This document shows, piece after piece, positions 24,249 to 34,598 of a stretch of DNA of 64,000 nucleotides. The stretch is from Rhizodiscina lignyota (taxonomy: Eukaryota; Ascomycota; Dothideomycetes; Aulographales; Rhizodiscinaceae), in assembly GCA_010015805.1 (NCBI GenBank), contig ML978131.1:1-64000 (forward strand), given 5' to 3'. The notes under the pieces were generated by a model. That model did not search any database, was not told the DNA's origin, and saw only the letters and a list, made by a program, of their open reading frames with translations. Position 1 is the stretch's first letter, and each line of letters opens with the position of its first letter. The translations under genes were made by a program, and so were the position numbers.

Positions 24249-24888
24249 TGGGAAGACATGGGGAGTTATCGTTTCTTGAGCTACAGCTCACCACGGAATA
24301 TTTCGGTATCACAGTTAAAACAGAGTGGAGAATAGACGCGTCCAGAAGCATCGGAGCCTTTCAGTGCAGTTAGAATTCGATCCTAAACGAATGGATACTT
24401 AACGCTTACCAACCCGCTCCCATTTAAGTCTCCGTCTCTACTCCGTATAGAGACACGGAATACCTCCGTAGTTATTACAAACCGTTTAGACCATCGTCAA
24501 TAGGCTCCAGACGTGTCGACGAAAGTTACTCATCATAGACTTAATCAGATGCGATGTAAAGTAAACGGTGATTGAAGTCTATTGAGATCGTGACGTCGAT
24601 GCCCCAGCGTGCCACAGTGAAAGCATGGGACTACGGCTCAGAATAAATGTAGAAGATTTGAAATAAGTTAGAAAAGTTCGGAATATGTAGAGAAAGTTTT
24701 GAATCGGTAGATCCACTACAGATGTGCAGAGGTATGAGGCGGTATTTTGACCCTCGCTAAGAATTGATGCGCAGACATACCAGGAATACCCTGATTGAGT
24801 TAATCCATCTCTGGATGCTGTCCTTCTACGGGATATTCTATGTTACAGCCTGAATTTGGCCCGAAGTGGCCGGCCGTAACAGAAAGAC
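24249..24888. other. Convergent intergenic region
   Basis: Between the helicase-AAA stop and the P450 stop. AT-richer, with several short GTAGA-containing near-repeats at about 24645-24720. No gene is seen. Confidence 0.45.
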
Positions 24889-26580
24889 CTATCTCCGTCC
24901 CACAAACCTGACCCCAGCATCGCCTGGTCTCCTCAAATGCGTGCTGACGTTAAAGAACTTCTCATCCATAACGCTCATTACCCGCCTTCTCGCGGCTTCC
25001 TCGCTCTCCGCCTCGCTCTCTTTCAGAAGCTCAATTCGGTACTGAGATATCACATGAGCAATCACAGCGACGAACTCGACCTGGCTGAACTTCTTTCCCG
25101 GACATACGCGATTGCCAAAGACCCATGCCATGAACATTGCACCTTCTGGTGGCGATGCGATCGTCTCTTCTCCAGTCGGTGAAACAGCTACGAAGCGCTT
25201 GGGGTTAAAGTCGTGCACGTCGGAGCCCCAGCGTGGGGAAAGATGTGTGCCATAAAAGTGCGCGGCGATGAGAGTATCAGGTTGCACAGTGATTGATGTG
25301 TTTCCTCCACCGGGCGATGAGAGCGTAAGTTCTGTCGGAACGACTGGCGCGCGAATCATCTGCGGTGCAGGGCCGGAAAGGCGAAGCGTCTCGTACATGA
25401 ACGCGAGACATCGAATCAGTTTGGGATACGTCTCTTCATAGCTTGTTTGACTGGTCTTGTTGGTGTAGTGAGCGTCAACTTCTTCCGTAACCCAATCCTG
25501 AAACTCGGGGTACAACGCAAGGTAGGGCAGAGCGAATGACATTGTACTCGCTGTGGTCTCATAACCGGCAAGATTGAAGACAAAAAGATTTCCATATAGC
25601 TCGGAGTCGGCCAGATATGAATATTTGGATTTGGCACTGCTGTCTTGGTTCTGAAATTGGAGCTTTTCGGCCTCGTTTGCGTTAACCATCGCCTCGAGTA
25701 GACTGACTCACTTTGGAGAGCCATCTTTAGAAGATCTTTGGGGGGCTTGCATTTGTCGGAGTACGCATTCTTCCATGTACAATCGTAGTTCCGAAACAGA
25801 GAGTTTGAGACGTCTGAGAATCTTTGGCATGAATATATCAGGCGCCTTGAGGCCGGAGAAGACTATGCTGACAAAGACGTGCCTGAGGATGAAAGCAAGT
25901 GAATCCATTAGTGTCAAGCGATGTCCCGAAGGAATGCTTGTCAAATCGTTGTCCTGGCCAAACGCAACCGATGCCAAAACATGCATTGCGAAGAGCTCGA
26001 GGTCGGTTCGAATTCCAGCGATCGTTCGGTCGGTGCCTTTGGTATCTTCAGGAAAGTTGAGCACTTCAGCGGATCGCTGAATGGACTCTTCCCAGACATA
26101 ACGCATGCTTTTCTCGCCGAATGCCGTCGCAGTGATCTTGCGATGCCGTTGCCAGTCGCTACCGTTTGTAGACGAGACATTCTGGCCATAGGCAGTGAAT
26201 ACCTGAGAGTGCGGTGGCGGTATGATCCAACCCTTGTTGTCCCTGTAGACACGCTCAATTGCAGGAGGATACGTTATCATGATCTGGTTGCGCGTCGGAG
26301 CAACCAGAATGAAATTCTCTCCAAGTCGTGAGGGGGTTCTGTCGCCGTCAACCATAGGCCAGCCCATATCTGTGTAGAGGTACCAGCTCCCAAGCCCGAA
26401 GGGTAGGCGCTCAACCCAGGAGAAAAGCGGTCTCAGCAGAAGCCAAAGCGGGTCCTCGAAGGAAACAGGCAGGATAATCATGGGGAGATTGAGCTTGCGT
26501 GCGGCATTGTAATTGCGGGCCAAATTGAATATGCGGACCAACAGGAAGACAAAAGGAAGAAGGGCCAGGTATGCCAACAT
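24889..26580 (-). pseudogene. Cytochrome P450 with an in-frame TGA
   Basis: One continuous minus-strand frame from 26580 to 24889 (564 codons) holds a complete P450: N-terminal membrane anchor (LAYLALLPFVFLLVRIF), WQRHRKITATAF (C-helix), NLAGYETTAST (I-helix), YETLRLSGP (ExxR) and FGNRVCPGKKF (heme-binding Cys loop). The frame is interrupted once, by TGA at 25710-25708 between SSKDGSPK and VSLLEAMVNANEAEK. The sequence after the stop is typical P450 coding sequence. A GTGAGT donor overlaps the stop; splicing to CAG 72 nt downstream would keep frame but remove the conserved VNANEAEK segment. So it is a recent pseudogene, an alternatively spliced gene or a base error. The substrate is unknown. 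Confidence 0.8.
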
Positions 26581-27576
26581 ATTGACGGCCGGAGGGATAT
26601 GACGAGCAAGTTCGAAGTTTGTAGTGCAGGCTACGTCCTTTTAACAAAATCCGCTCAGACCCTCATTAACGATTCACAAGGCGACTGAAATATGTATTAG
26701 GAATCAACAAAAACACAAGTACGGTAGTCAGCAAGCGGCATTCACTCAGACCGCAGAAGAAGAGAACTCTCCTTTTGGATCGGAATGAGGCCGTTCCTTT
26801 ATCTTATACGGATACATAATCCTTCAGGGGATCGTCCAGTGCTTATCCCGAATCGCCGCGATGCGCCGTCACAGTTCAGATCATTAGTACATAATAGGCG
26901 ATAGCTGACGAGCGCTCCAATTGTGACTTCAAACCAACTTCGGAGTTTGCCTTGAAGGACGGCTTGATCCTGAGACTTGACAAAGTCAACGGTATGTATC
27001 TCGCAGTTGTACAAAAGCATTTACTTGCCTCTTCTCCAATGCCTTCATCTCCACTCAACATCTACACGCGCTGCACAGACCACATGTTGCGCCCTGTGAG
27101 ATTTCATCAGCATTTTAATACTTCAATCGAAGTTACAAAGCCATTTTCAAGGCTCTCGCCTGAAAGTTCGAGGTTCCCCTGACGTGAGTAACGCGGTCCA
27201 CCCTAAAATAGCTCGCGCTTGTCTTATTCGGGACTAGTCTTGCGAGCGGCTCCATGGAAATCGATACGGAGCTGTTTGGGAGGACAGACAGATAGGGGTT
27301 CAAGACGAGAGCTCATGCAGAAGCATTCATTGAAGATTGGAACCTTTTGTAGACTGGCATAGGCTCTAGAGTGGCATGTGTAAAATGTCAATTGGACCAA
27401 AACTCAGGGTTGGGTGCGAAGCAAACCGTCTACCCACGCAAGAGATCTTTTGGCAATGTGGGAGTCGGTACGATGATAGTAAGGTTAGATAATGTACATA
27501 GGTTTTACATAGCGAAGTGAAGAAAGTAAGATTTCTCGCGGCGCCGACCGAAATCAAGCTTCATAAAATCTGAAAT
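26581..27576. other. Intergenic, no gene seen
   Basis: About 1 kb upstream of the P450 and downstream of the secreted-protein gene. Only short motif-free ORFs are found. Confidence 0.45.
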
Positions 27577-28141
27577 TCAGCACACTGGAATGTCCCGCCT
27601 TCCCATACGACGCTCTTCTGAACCAAGTTCGATAGGAATACAGCCGTCACCTCCACCTCCACCTCCACCTCCACCAGACTCATCGCCTCCAGAACTGGTC
27701 GGTTCATCCGGTTCTCCGTCGCCTTCTTCTCCATCACCTTCTTCCCCATCACCAGGGCCGTCATCTGTGGATCCGGGGTCGGGTGTCGGTGACGGAATTG
27801 CAGGCTCGCTGAGAAGCGAGTTCAAACCCGGATCGTTCGATAAAATCGAGTTGATGAAGGATATCCCCGGTAATGGGGGAGTCGGTGGTGGATTGACGGG
27901 TATTGGGCGCATGGTTATGACAGGTGGCAGAGCAGGATTGATGGGTTTCAGAGGTTTGCCAACGGGAAGGAGTGGCGCACGGCGGTTGACGTCCACAGTT
28001 GGTGTTGCATTCGGCAAGGCCTGGACAAGAACCTCGGCGCTGCTTAGAAGCAGAGCTGCGAGAGTGCTAAGAGCTGGAAGATGAGTTAGCTATTGCATAA
28101 TTAACGAAGCTGTGAGTTATATCTGACATACCAATCTGCAT
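27577..28141 (-). CDS. Small secreted Pro/Gly/acid-rich protein
   Basis: Two minus-strand exons, a 10-nt first exon 28141-28132 (MQI plus one base) and 28073-27577, give 168 residues. The start was chosen because splicing (GTATGT...TTCCAG, 58 nt, with GCTAAC) yields MQIALSTLAALLLSSAEVLVQA, a classical signal peptide. The mature part has a Kex2-like VNRR at about 32-35, proline-rich repeats (PVNPPPTPPLPG), an acidic GDGEEGDGEEGDGE run, a poly-Gly tract from a CCACCT microsatellite, and a final RRMGRRDIPVC. No enzyme domain is seen. It could be a cell-wall-associated or effector-like protein; the function is unknown. Confidence 0.7.
27646..27677 (-). repeat. CCACCT hexanucleotide microsatellite
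   Basis: About five tandem units on the plus strand; read on the minus strand they encode the poly-Gly tract of the secreted protein. The unit keeps the frame. Confidence 0.85.
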
Positions 28142-28935
28142 CTTTGCGGCGAGTATCGCAATGTCGACTTCTGGTGGGGCTTGAAGCAGAATATAGCCGC
28201 AACTTGAGAGATAGAGATATATTCAGGTCTTTATATTCCCCTTTCTGAGCTCTTCTCTCGCGGCACAATTTTAGAAAATCCATATCGCCCACTCGTACCT
28301 CGTAGCTGCCTGCACAAAAGCCTCCATACCGTGTCGTCAACGGTGTCGACGGCTATTGGATCAGAGTTAAAACCTCATGATATTTAGCAGTTCAGCTGTT
28401 AAGGCCAAGAAGTGCATTCACGAGAGTCGCCACGACTGTACGTCAAGTAAAAGCAAGGAACAGTCGTTATCGCGAGTCGTACAAGGCAGAGGTCTCGAAC
28501 GATTCTGGGCACGTACCAAGAAAGAACTGCAAATAAAAATCGAATGTTGCCCTCTCCCCGTTCAGATACGATTTAAAGCGACACATGATGTTCTCTGCAG
28601 TGATGCGCTTTCCTGCTTAATTCGTTGACGGAATTATGGGCTGAATGCAATCGATATCCAGGGTTAGCGCCTGACGCTCTGCTATCCAATAGCGTGCGGA
28701 GTCTTCCGAGCAACCCCAGCCGCATCGACCAGGGCAAGCGACGTAAGGTAACAATGCTGTGCTGTGGAAGGTGTGTAGAATGCGACTGTTTTCAATCATA
28801 TTATATGTCTGGCCCGTCCACTTGATTGCATTGCTTGTTCGAACGCAAGAGTTAGGGCAAGGTATGCGCAATCATGTATACACCTTGCATGAACAAATGA
28901 CAGCATGAACCAGGGATTTCGATTTCATTGACTCT
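28142..28935. other. Intergenic, no gene seen
   Basis: Promoter of the secreted protein and 3' flank of the Zn2Cys6 gene. Short ORFs here have no motifs. Confidence 0.45.
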
Positions 28936-30668
28936 TCAGAAAGGGTGACTGGTCTCCTGAGTGCATTCCCCAAATCGTTTTTCGAACCGCTTAAGAGTAG
29001 CCAGGGCTGGCCGTGCGACTGTGCAGCCTTCCACACAAGAAGACACCCATGGATCCGCTGCCTTTATGAGTCTGGCAGAATGAACAGCCACAGAGTACAC
29101 CTGCTTGCGTTCAGCAGATGGTCCGTGAGTTGCCTCAAGGACCTGCAGGCGACTGTGATGTAGCTCAAGTTCGTATGCCCAAAAATGCATCAGATAGCCG
29201 GCGACCTGGGAATTGGCGAATGAAAGATCGTAGGAAGGAAGCGGTGAACCGTGAAGCGGAACGCAGACTGGATCAAGGTCTGATTGTGGTGATCCTAGTG
29301 ACACCGAAACGGAAGAAGGCCAATAGAGAGGTGATGGATATGATTCTATAAAGATTGGCAGCCAAGTCGAAAGGGACTTAAGATGTTCCAAGTAAGCAGC
29401 ATGAAGATTTTCGTCGTCGTCGTCTCCTCCGAAGTATGAAGGTAGGAGTGGGGTACTTGCGGGTGAGTTAGAAGAGGTGAGATTTCGCAAATAGGCATCG
29501 ACTTGATGTAAATATCCTGGGATCTGAACTGCGATATCGTGTAACTGTTCCCGCACAGATTTCGGGTGACTTATAAATGGTATAGTGAGCCAATTTTCCT
29601 GGGCAATGATCAAAGGCTCTCGCGCTTCGATTGCTCTCCACAACTGGACTTTCCATCAGCGCATGAATTAAGCGAAGAAAAAGGGAGAGTATCACCAATA
29701 GGCCGCGGATTCCGTTTAATGCTCGCCTCCAGAAAGGCGTTTGGAACGTTTGAGGGCCAAGAAGCTGAAGTAATTTCGTAATGCCCATAGTATGAGTTGC
29801 GAGGCCAGCATGCGACGATCCTTGATGGGGGAAGGACTGTTGATGTAAGACTACTTGATTCCTCTGCAAGATAATGCTCCTTACCTCAAACAGTTGGAAC
29901 GCTATCGCCAACCATAGCATGGTATGATATAGCGAATTGCTTTGAGACGACGCAGAAGGTACATCCACAATCCGACCGATCTTGGATTGGAATCGGCCAA
30001 TTGCCTGTGTATACGAGGCGGTGGCGAGTTCTACCAGGTGCACTTCGTGCCGCATATGACCTACATATGCGGCCAGGAGGCTTAAAAGCGCGAAATCGAA
30101 AGTGCTGCCCTCTTTCGATGCGAAGGGAAGTAAAATCCTTGTACAAATCGCAAAGCTGGAGTACAGTGCACGCGAGGGAGGCGTTCTATCAGCGCCGAAT
30201 ATACCAGACATTCCATGGGGCCCGAATTCATCCAGTAATGCTGCATAGAAGCTTCTCCCTGGGCCCAGAGATGGGAATGCAGTTTGCGTTGAAGGTCGTA
30301 GTTCTAACGGAACACGCACATAGGCTTGAGCCTGGTGAGGTGAAGACTCCGTGCTTTGGGTTAGGGAACGAGCCTGGGCTGTAGGAGGCTTTCGGCGATC
30401 TCTCATAGCTGCAAAAAGTGCACCTCGATGCGATTGAGCTCTGATGTTAGATGCATCACGATGGATAAACGTCGTTCTGTTTGTGACGGGCCCGCTACAA
30501 ACGAGGCCACTCTTCACGCAACGGGTGCATGATGGTGTCTCAAGTCCGCACTGAAAAGATCAATGTCAGAAATAAGTTGTATACGGGGCCTTCAGAATAG
30601 AGACTTGCCTTCTTGCGGCGGACTTTGCATTGCTCGCATCGACGAGAGGAGCCTGGATTGCCGGGCAT
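28936..30668 (-). CDS. Zn2Cys6 transcription factor with GC-AG intron
   Basis: Minus-strand exons 30668-30609, 30550-29885, 29836-29696 and 29643-28936 give 524 residues. Joining exons 1 and 2 makes CEQCKVRRKKCGLETPSCTRCVKSGLVC (positions 11-38), a perfect C-X2-C-X6-C-X6-C-X2-C-X6-C zinc cluster. The first intron has a GC donor (AAG|GCAAGT) and a CAG acceptor and lies just before the third cysteine. Intron 2 (48 nt, phase 0) has no stop and could be retained; splicing gives LFESFPHQGSSHAGL. Intron 3 (52 nt) joins GIRGLL to LWRAIEAREPL. The C-terminal half is the helical fungal regulator region. The target genes are unknown. Confidence 0.85.
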
Positions 30669-31008
30669 CTTGTTGCATCTTCATGAAGACCACATCGCAC
30701 GGAGTGTCTTATAGAGATCGTTAAGAGTGGCGTTATGAAGAGGATCTGATCTGTTATCCTCCTCTTCATCCTCGGTAGCATCATTACTAAGAACCATGAT
30801 ATTGGAAGCTCGAAGAAAACGCAGACGATCGTATAGAGAGGAGGCGAAGATCCCTGTGACGATTTGGATAATGATTTGAGCTAGTCTCTAGAAGGAAGTG
30901 AGAGCGCAGCGGTGGAGACGCTAAAACAAAGATAGTCTAGCTCCTTGCATGCGACGTCTCTTCCGAACCGAACTTCAGCATCAGTTCAGCACTTTTCCTT
31001 TCCACCGA
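30669..31008. other. Intergenic, 340 bp
   Basis: Between the start of the Zn2Cys6 gene and the stop of the isochorismatase-like gene. No gene is seen. Confidence 0.5.
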
Positions 31009-31799
31009 TTACAAAGTCTTGATCCATTCTTCAGTGGTCATCACACGATTGGCGAAGAGCTGCCAGATCAATGATGTTGCCGCATCTTTCTGCGCAGTGG
31101 AAAAGCCCGCAGTTGCATCCGTCCTGGTTCGTTTTCTTTAGCGCCGGAGCATCGGTGAATTCCTTCATGGAGATGGACTTACAGCATTGTAGTTTCATAG
31201 GTGCTACCAAAGGATGATTAGCTTTGGAGGTCTAGCGTTGAGTCCCTACATAACTCACTGCTCATAAGCATATCGAGCGGTTGCTTCAATGCACGTGTTT
31301 GCAACCAGTCCAGCAAAGACGAGATGCCGAATGCCTCGCTGCTTGAGCTGATAGTCGAGATCGGTATTTTGAAAGGAGCTGAAGTGGCGCGTATCAGCAT
31401 TTCAATAGTAGTAAGGGGTTACGGTGATTTGAAAGAGAATCCAAACCTGCTATTCCAATGCTTGGAGACGACCACATCCCCGTTGTCAAGATCAGGCGCC
31501 ATTCCTTCATAGTACTCTGCTCCCCAAGATCCTACCTCAAAGACTTTGTTCTTTTCAAGTCCCTCAAGCGACCAGTTCATGAACTGCCATCCTTGGAATG
31601 AATGAGCGTGAGTTTGTTGATGCATTCCGTAGAAGATTGGGATCTTGTGACTGCGCGCAGCCTTGATTACTTCCCGGATGTGCTGGATTGTGCCTGTTGC
31701 TTTAATGCTTTCTTCAAGGGTGTTGTACAATTTCCCCTTTTCATGAATAAAGTCATTGTACGGATCGATAAGCATGATCGCGAGTCCTGGAGGCCCCAT
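31009..31799 (-). CDS. Isochorismatase-like (cysteine hydrolase) protein
   Basis: Four minus-strand exons, 31799-31447, 31378-31259, 31203-31183 (21 nt) and 31123-31009, give 202 residues. LAIMLIDPYNDFIHEKGKL carries the catalytic Asp. VVSKHWNS then joins SFQNTDLDYQLKQRGIRHLVFAGLVANTCIEATARYAYE, with the nucleophile Cys in VANTC. The micro-exon adds HTYETTM and the last exon LTDATAGFS ... LIWQLFANRVMTTEEWIKTL. All joins are GT-AG and every piece matches the family order. Such enzymes hydrolyse amide or vinyl-ether bonds in small metabolites; the substrate is unknown here. The start at 31799 is the first in-frame ATG. Confidence 0.87.
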
Positions 31800-33005
31800 T
31801 TTGCTAATATCCCAATTGGTGATGCTGAATTTGATCTGTCAGGCTGGGTGGCTGTTCCAGTATTCAATCTACGAGCACATCGCGCGAGGCTTTTATAGAC
31901 ATTCACGCCTCAGAAGAGGAGAACGACATGAATCGGTCAAATGGTCATGAGTGGTTCGAGCATCCCCACATTCATTGGCACACTGCTCGCTAGAGCTTTG
32001 TCATCTTGCAGTAAGGTAATACAATTCGCCCCCTTTGGGCAGTATGAGCGCTGAGACGCGGATTAACTGCGCGAGAGCGCAATGTTTCTATAACCGCCTT
32101 TCATTGATTTTGCAGACTAAGCATTTGAGAACCTGATAATTTTGCATCTGCTCCAATGGCCACATAGAGAGCGAGTTATCTATATCCACAAGAGGCAGAA
32201 GATCATTAAGAGCCTTGTGATATGAATCGCTTGTGGTAAAGACAGACCGCCCGAGCCCAATATACATCTTCGGAGTTAAACTTGGAGAGTAGATTAATTG
32301 CACCGAAAACTCGTAAAGGACAACATGAAGCCATTATCGCCCGTTTCCGACATGTCACGGTACATTTGATCTCAGCTGCATTGGCAAATAGCCCTGCATG
32401 TTTGCACCGTTCCCGTTTCTCCAAAGCCTCAGAAAGAACCATGATCCGCAATTGGCGTTAGCGGCCTGCTTCCTGTATTATGCAGTGTTACTCTCGCAAC
32501 GACAGAGATGCTGCTTCGTAATCGAAGTGAACGAAGAGGTCGGTTGAAGGAGCATTTTCACTGGAGTCGAAGATAGTGAAAGCTAAAGACGAATAGCATT
32601 ATAATGAAGGGCTTGAAAAATGACTTGAGCCTTGGTATGATTCAAGAAATATCCATGCTTCCAAATTGTATTGTGATGTTTGAGTGAAGGTGATTGCCTT
32701 GCTCCCACATCCGCAAGGCCGAAAAGTAGAGTATTTTTGAGGATTGCTCTTCCGAACAAAATTGCCTGTCCCGAACGTCAAATGTAATATCCCGGAGCCA
32801 ATACGTGCCAAAATCGCACTTCAAAGAACATAGTCCACCCTCCCCAAAAATACTGCACCCTAGCAGCTTGATCCGTCGAAGGTAGTACGCAAACGCCAAC
32901 TTTTGAAACTTCAGAGACCAATGAATGGCTCGCAATCTGCCCTAACTCCTTGGAAGTTCCTCAGCTGCAAATAAATGAGAAAGTCGACTTGGCTCTGCTG
33001 TCGCT
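31800..33005. other. 1.2 kb with no supported gene
   Basis: Only short ORFs on both strands, without domains or good splice pairs. It lies upstream of the isochorismatase-like gene and downstream of the NADAR gene. Confidence 0.45.
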
Positions 33006-33839
33006 TTACGTTTGAATCGGGATCACGCCGCTGCGAAGGCCGTTGCGCAGCTGCATCAGCTGCAGTCCCAGCATGTTCATGCCACGCTCGTCCCTTCCAA
33101 GTCCGAAGTAAGGACAATCAATTGCGATCTGGTAGAGCTTCTTGTTGCCAGTTTTCAAAAGGTATGTGCGAGCGTTCCGGCTTCCATTTGTATTAGCTGT
33201 GAACTTCGCCTTGAGGACTTTCCACATCGTCTGGTTCTTCAAGCATGGATCGTCCACAGTGGCTGCTGCCTCCTTCGCTGGTTCCCAGGCTGCTTTGAAG
33301 GTCTCTGGCAAGGAGTCCTCGATACTCTTCTCGTGCGCAATCTTCTTGCTCTCTCTAGGACGAGTGAGCTTCTCGCCACTCTCGTCCTTCGTAATTCTCA
33401 CACGTTCTGCGGCATCATGAAACTTCTGGGCGAGCTGATCGTTGTCCTTAACGTAGCTGGCAGCGAGGCGAAGCTTCTCGGCATGGTAGTAGTTCTCTGC
33501 GCTCATGTATACCTTATCATCTACGTGAATATGACAGATAGCCATGTTAGACAGGCAGAAGGAACTGCCCCCCTTCGTCTTCTTCGTCTTCTTGGTTGTC
33601 GTCTCCTCCGGTTTGCTATTCTCGGCCTTGCCGTCTTCAGCCTTGCCATCCTCGGTCTTGCCCTCCGTAGTCGCATTCTTGTTCTTCCTGCTGTTCTCCC
33701 AAGAGTTGCCGAAATAGATAGCATCCGGATCGCGAGGAGGCTTCGAATTCTTGCTGACTCTTGCGCTCGAATCTTTCTTAGGTTTCAAAGCCATATCTGG
33801 GCCAGAGTGGTCCTTGTTGGTATCTTTTGTCGGAGCCAT
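33006..33839 (-). CDS. NADAR (YbiA-like) domain protein
   Basis: Single exon, 277 residues. The N-terminal 45 residues are basic and polar, then IYFGNSWEN begins the domain. A low-complexity linker of GKTEDGKAEDGKAENSK type and a run of Thr/Lys (about 57-85) interrupts it. The domain resumes with MAICHIHVDDKVYMSAENYYHAEKLRLA, the equivalent of the SAEQYMMA(x)KA core, and closes with NQTMWKVLKAKFTANTNGSRNARTYLLKTGNKKLYQ ... DERGMNMLGLQLMQLR. NADAR proteins are N-glycosidases of riboflavin intermediates or act on ADP-ribosylated molecules. Here the key residues are broadly kept, but the insert is unusual. Likely nuclear or cytosolic because of basic stretches and no signal peptide. Confidence 0.8.
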   Translation of the reverse strand: MAPTKDTNKDHSGPDMALKPKKDSSARVSKNSKPPRDPDAIYFGNSWENSRKNKNATTEGKTEDGKAEDGKAENSKPEETTTKKTKKTKGGSSFCLSNMAICHIHVDDKVYMSAENYYHAEKLRLAASYVKDNDQLAQKFHDAAERVRITKDESGEKLTRPRESKKIAHEKSIEDSLPETFKAAWEPAKEAAATVDDPCLKNQTMWKVLKAKFTANTNGSRNARTYLLKTGNKKLYQIAIDCPYFGLGRDERGMNMLGLQLMQLRNGLRSGVIPIQT

Positions 33840-34598
33840 GATACTGTCGTAAAATTAGTGAGAAGAGAGGCAGGAGGTGAGCCAGAAGGTGATGGAATAT
33901 TCGAGTGAGATGAAGTCGAATGGCTGCAGAATGAACAAGCTTCACTCTTCAAAGCGAGAACATCTCCTCGAGCTTAACCTAAGGTGCGCTCAGGAATTTT
34001 TCAGAACTGCAGCCCGAACTCACGGCCTGTACTGAGTGAAAAGTATGTATGTGCTTGCGGTTCCATGTATTGAAGCTGCTGCTCAACTTTTTCATCACTC
34101 TCATGGTGACTTGCTTTCGGGATTGAGGAATATACTTACGTAGATAATGGATTGACGATTGTGATGTATGAAGCAGTCGTGAAAGGGTTGATTGAAATAG
34201 ATGTGAGGAAGCTTGTGGATGCTGCTGGTGTGCAGTGGAGTGGAAGAGCAAAGGAAGGTTGCAACAGAAGAAGAGCTTAAATAGTAAAGCTACTTCGAAG
34301 ACTAAGAAAGTACTAACTGATCATCGTTAGTCACGAAGGAACAAAGTTGGGACGGGGGCCCAAGGACAACGATTCTCGAAGAGAAAACTCGTCCAGCCCG
34401 TCTTCCTCCAACTTCCTATCGTGTATTAATCCTCATAATAGCCGGGTCTTGACATAATCCCACACGTTAAAGCATACAGAGTCCCTGAAAATGAAACACC
34501 ACACCCATAGCGCAAATTAACGCAGAGACCCGCGCGGTAACAATCCTCCTGCGCCATAGCCTTTCGACCAAAATCACTCAAGCCGTATCCGACGGTAA
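33840..34598. other. Intergenic, no gene seen
   Basis: Upstream of the NADAR gene and downstream of the zinc-finger/TenA gene. No coding pattern is convincing. Confidence 0.45.
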
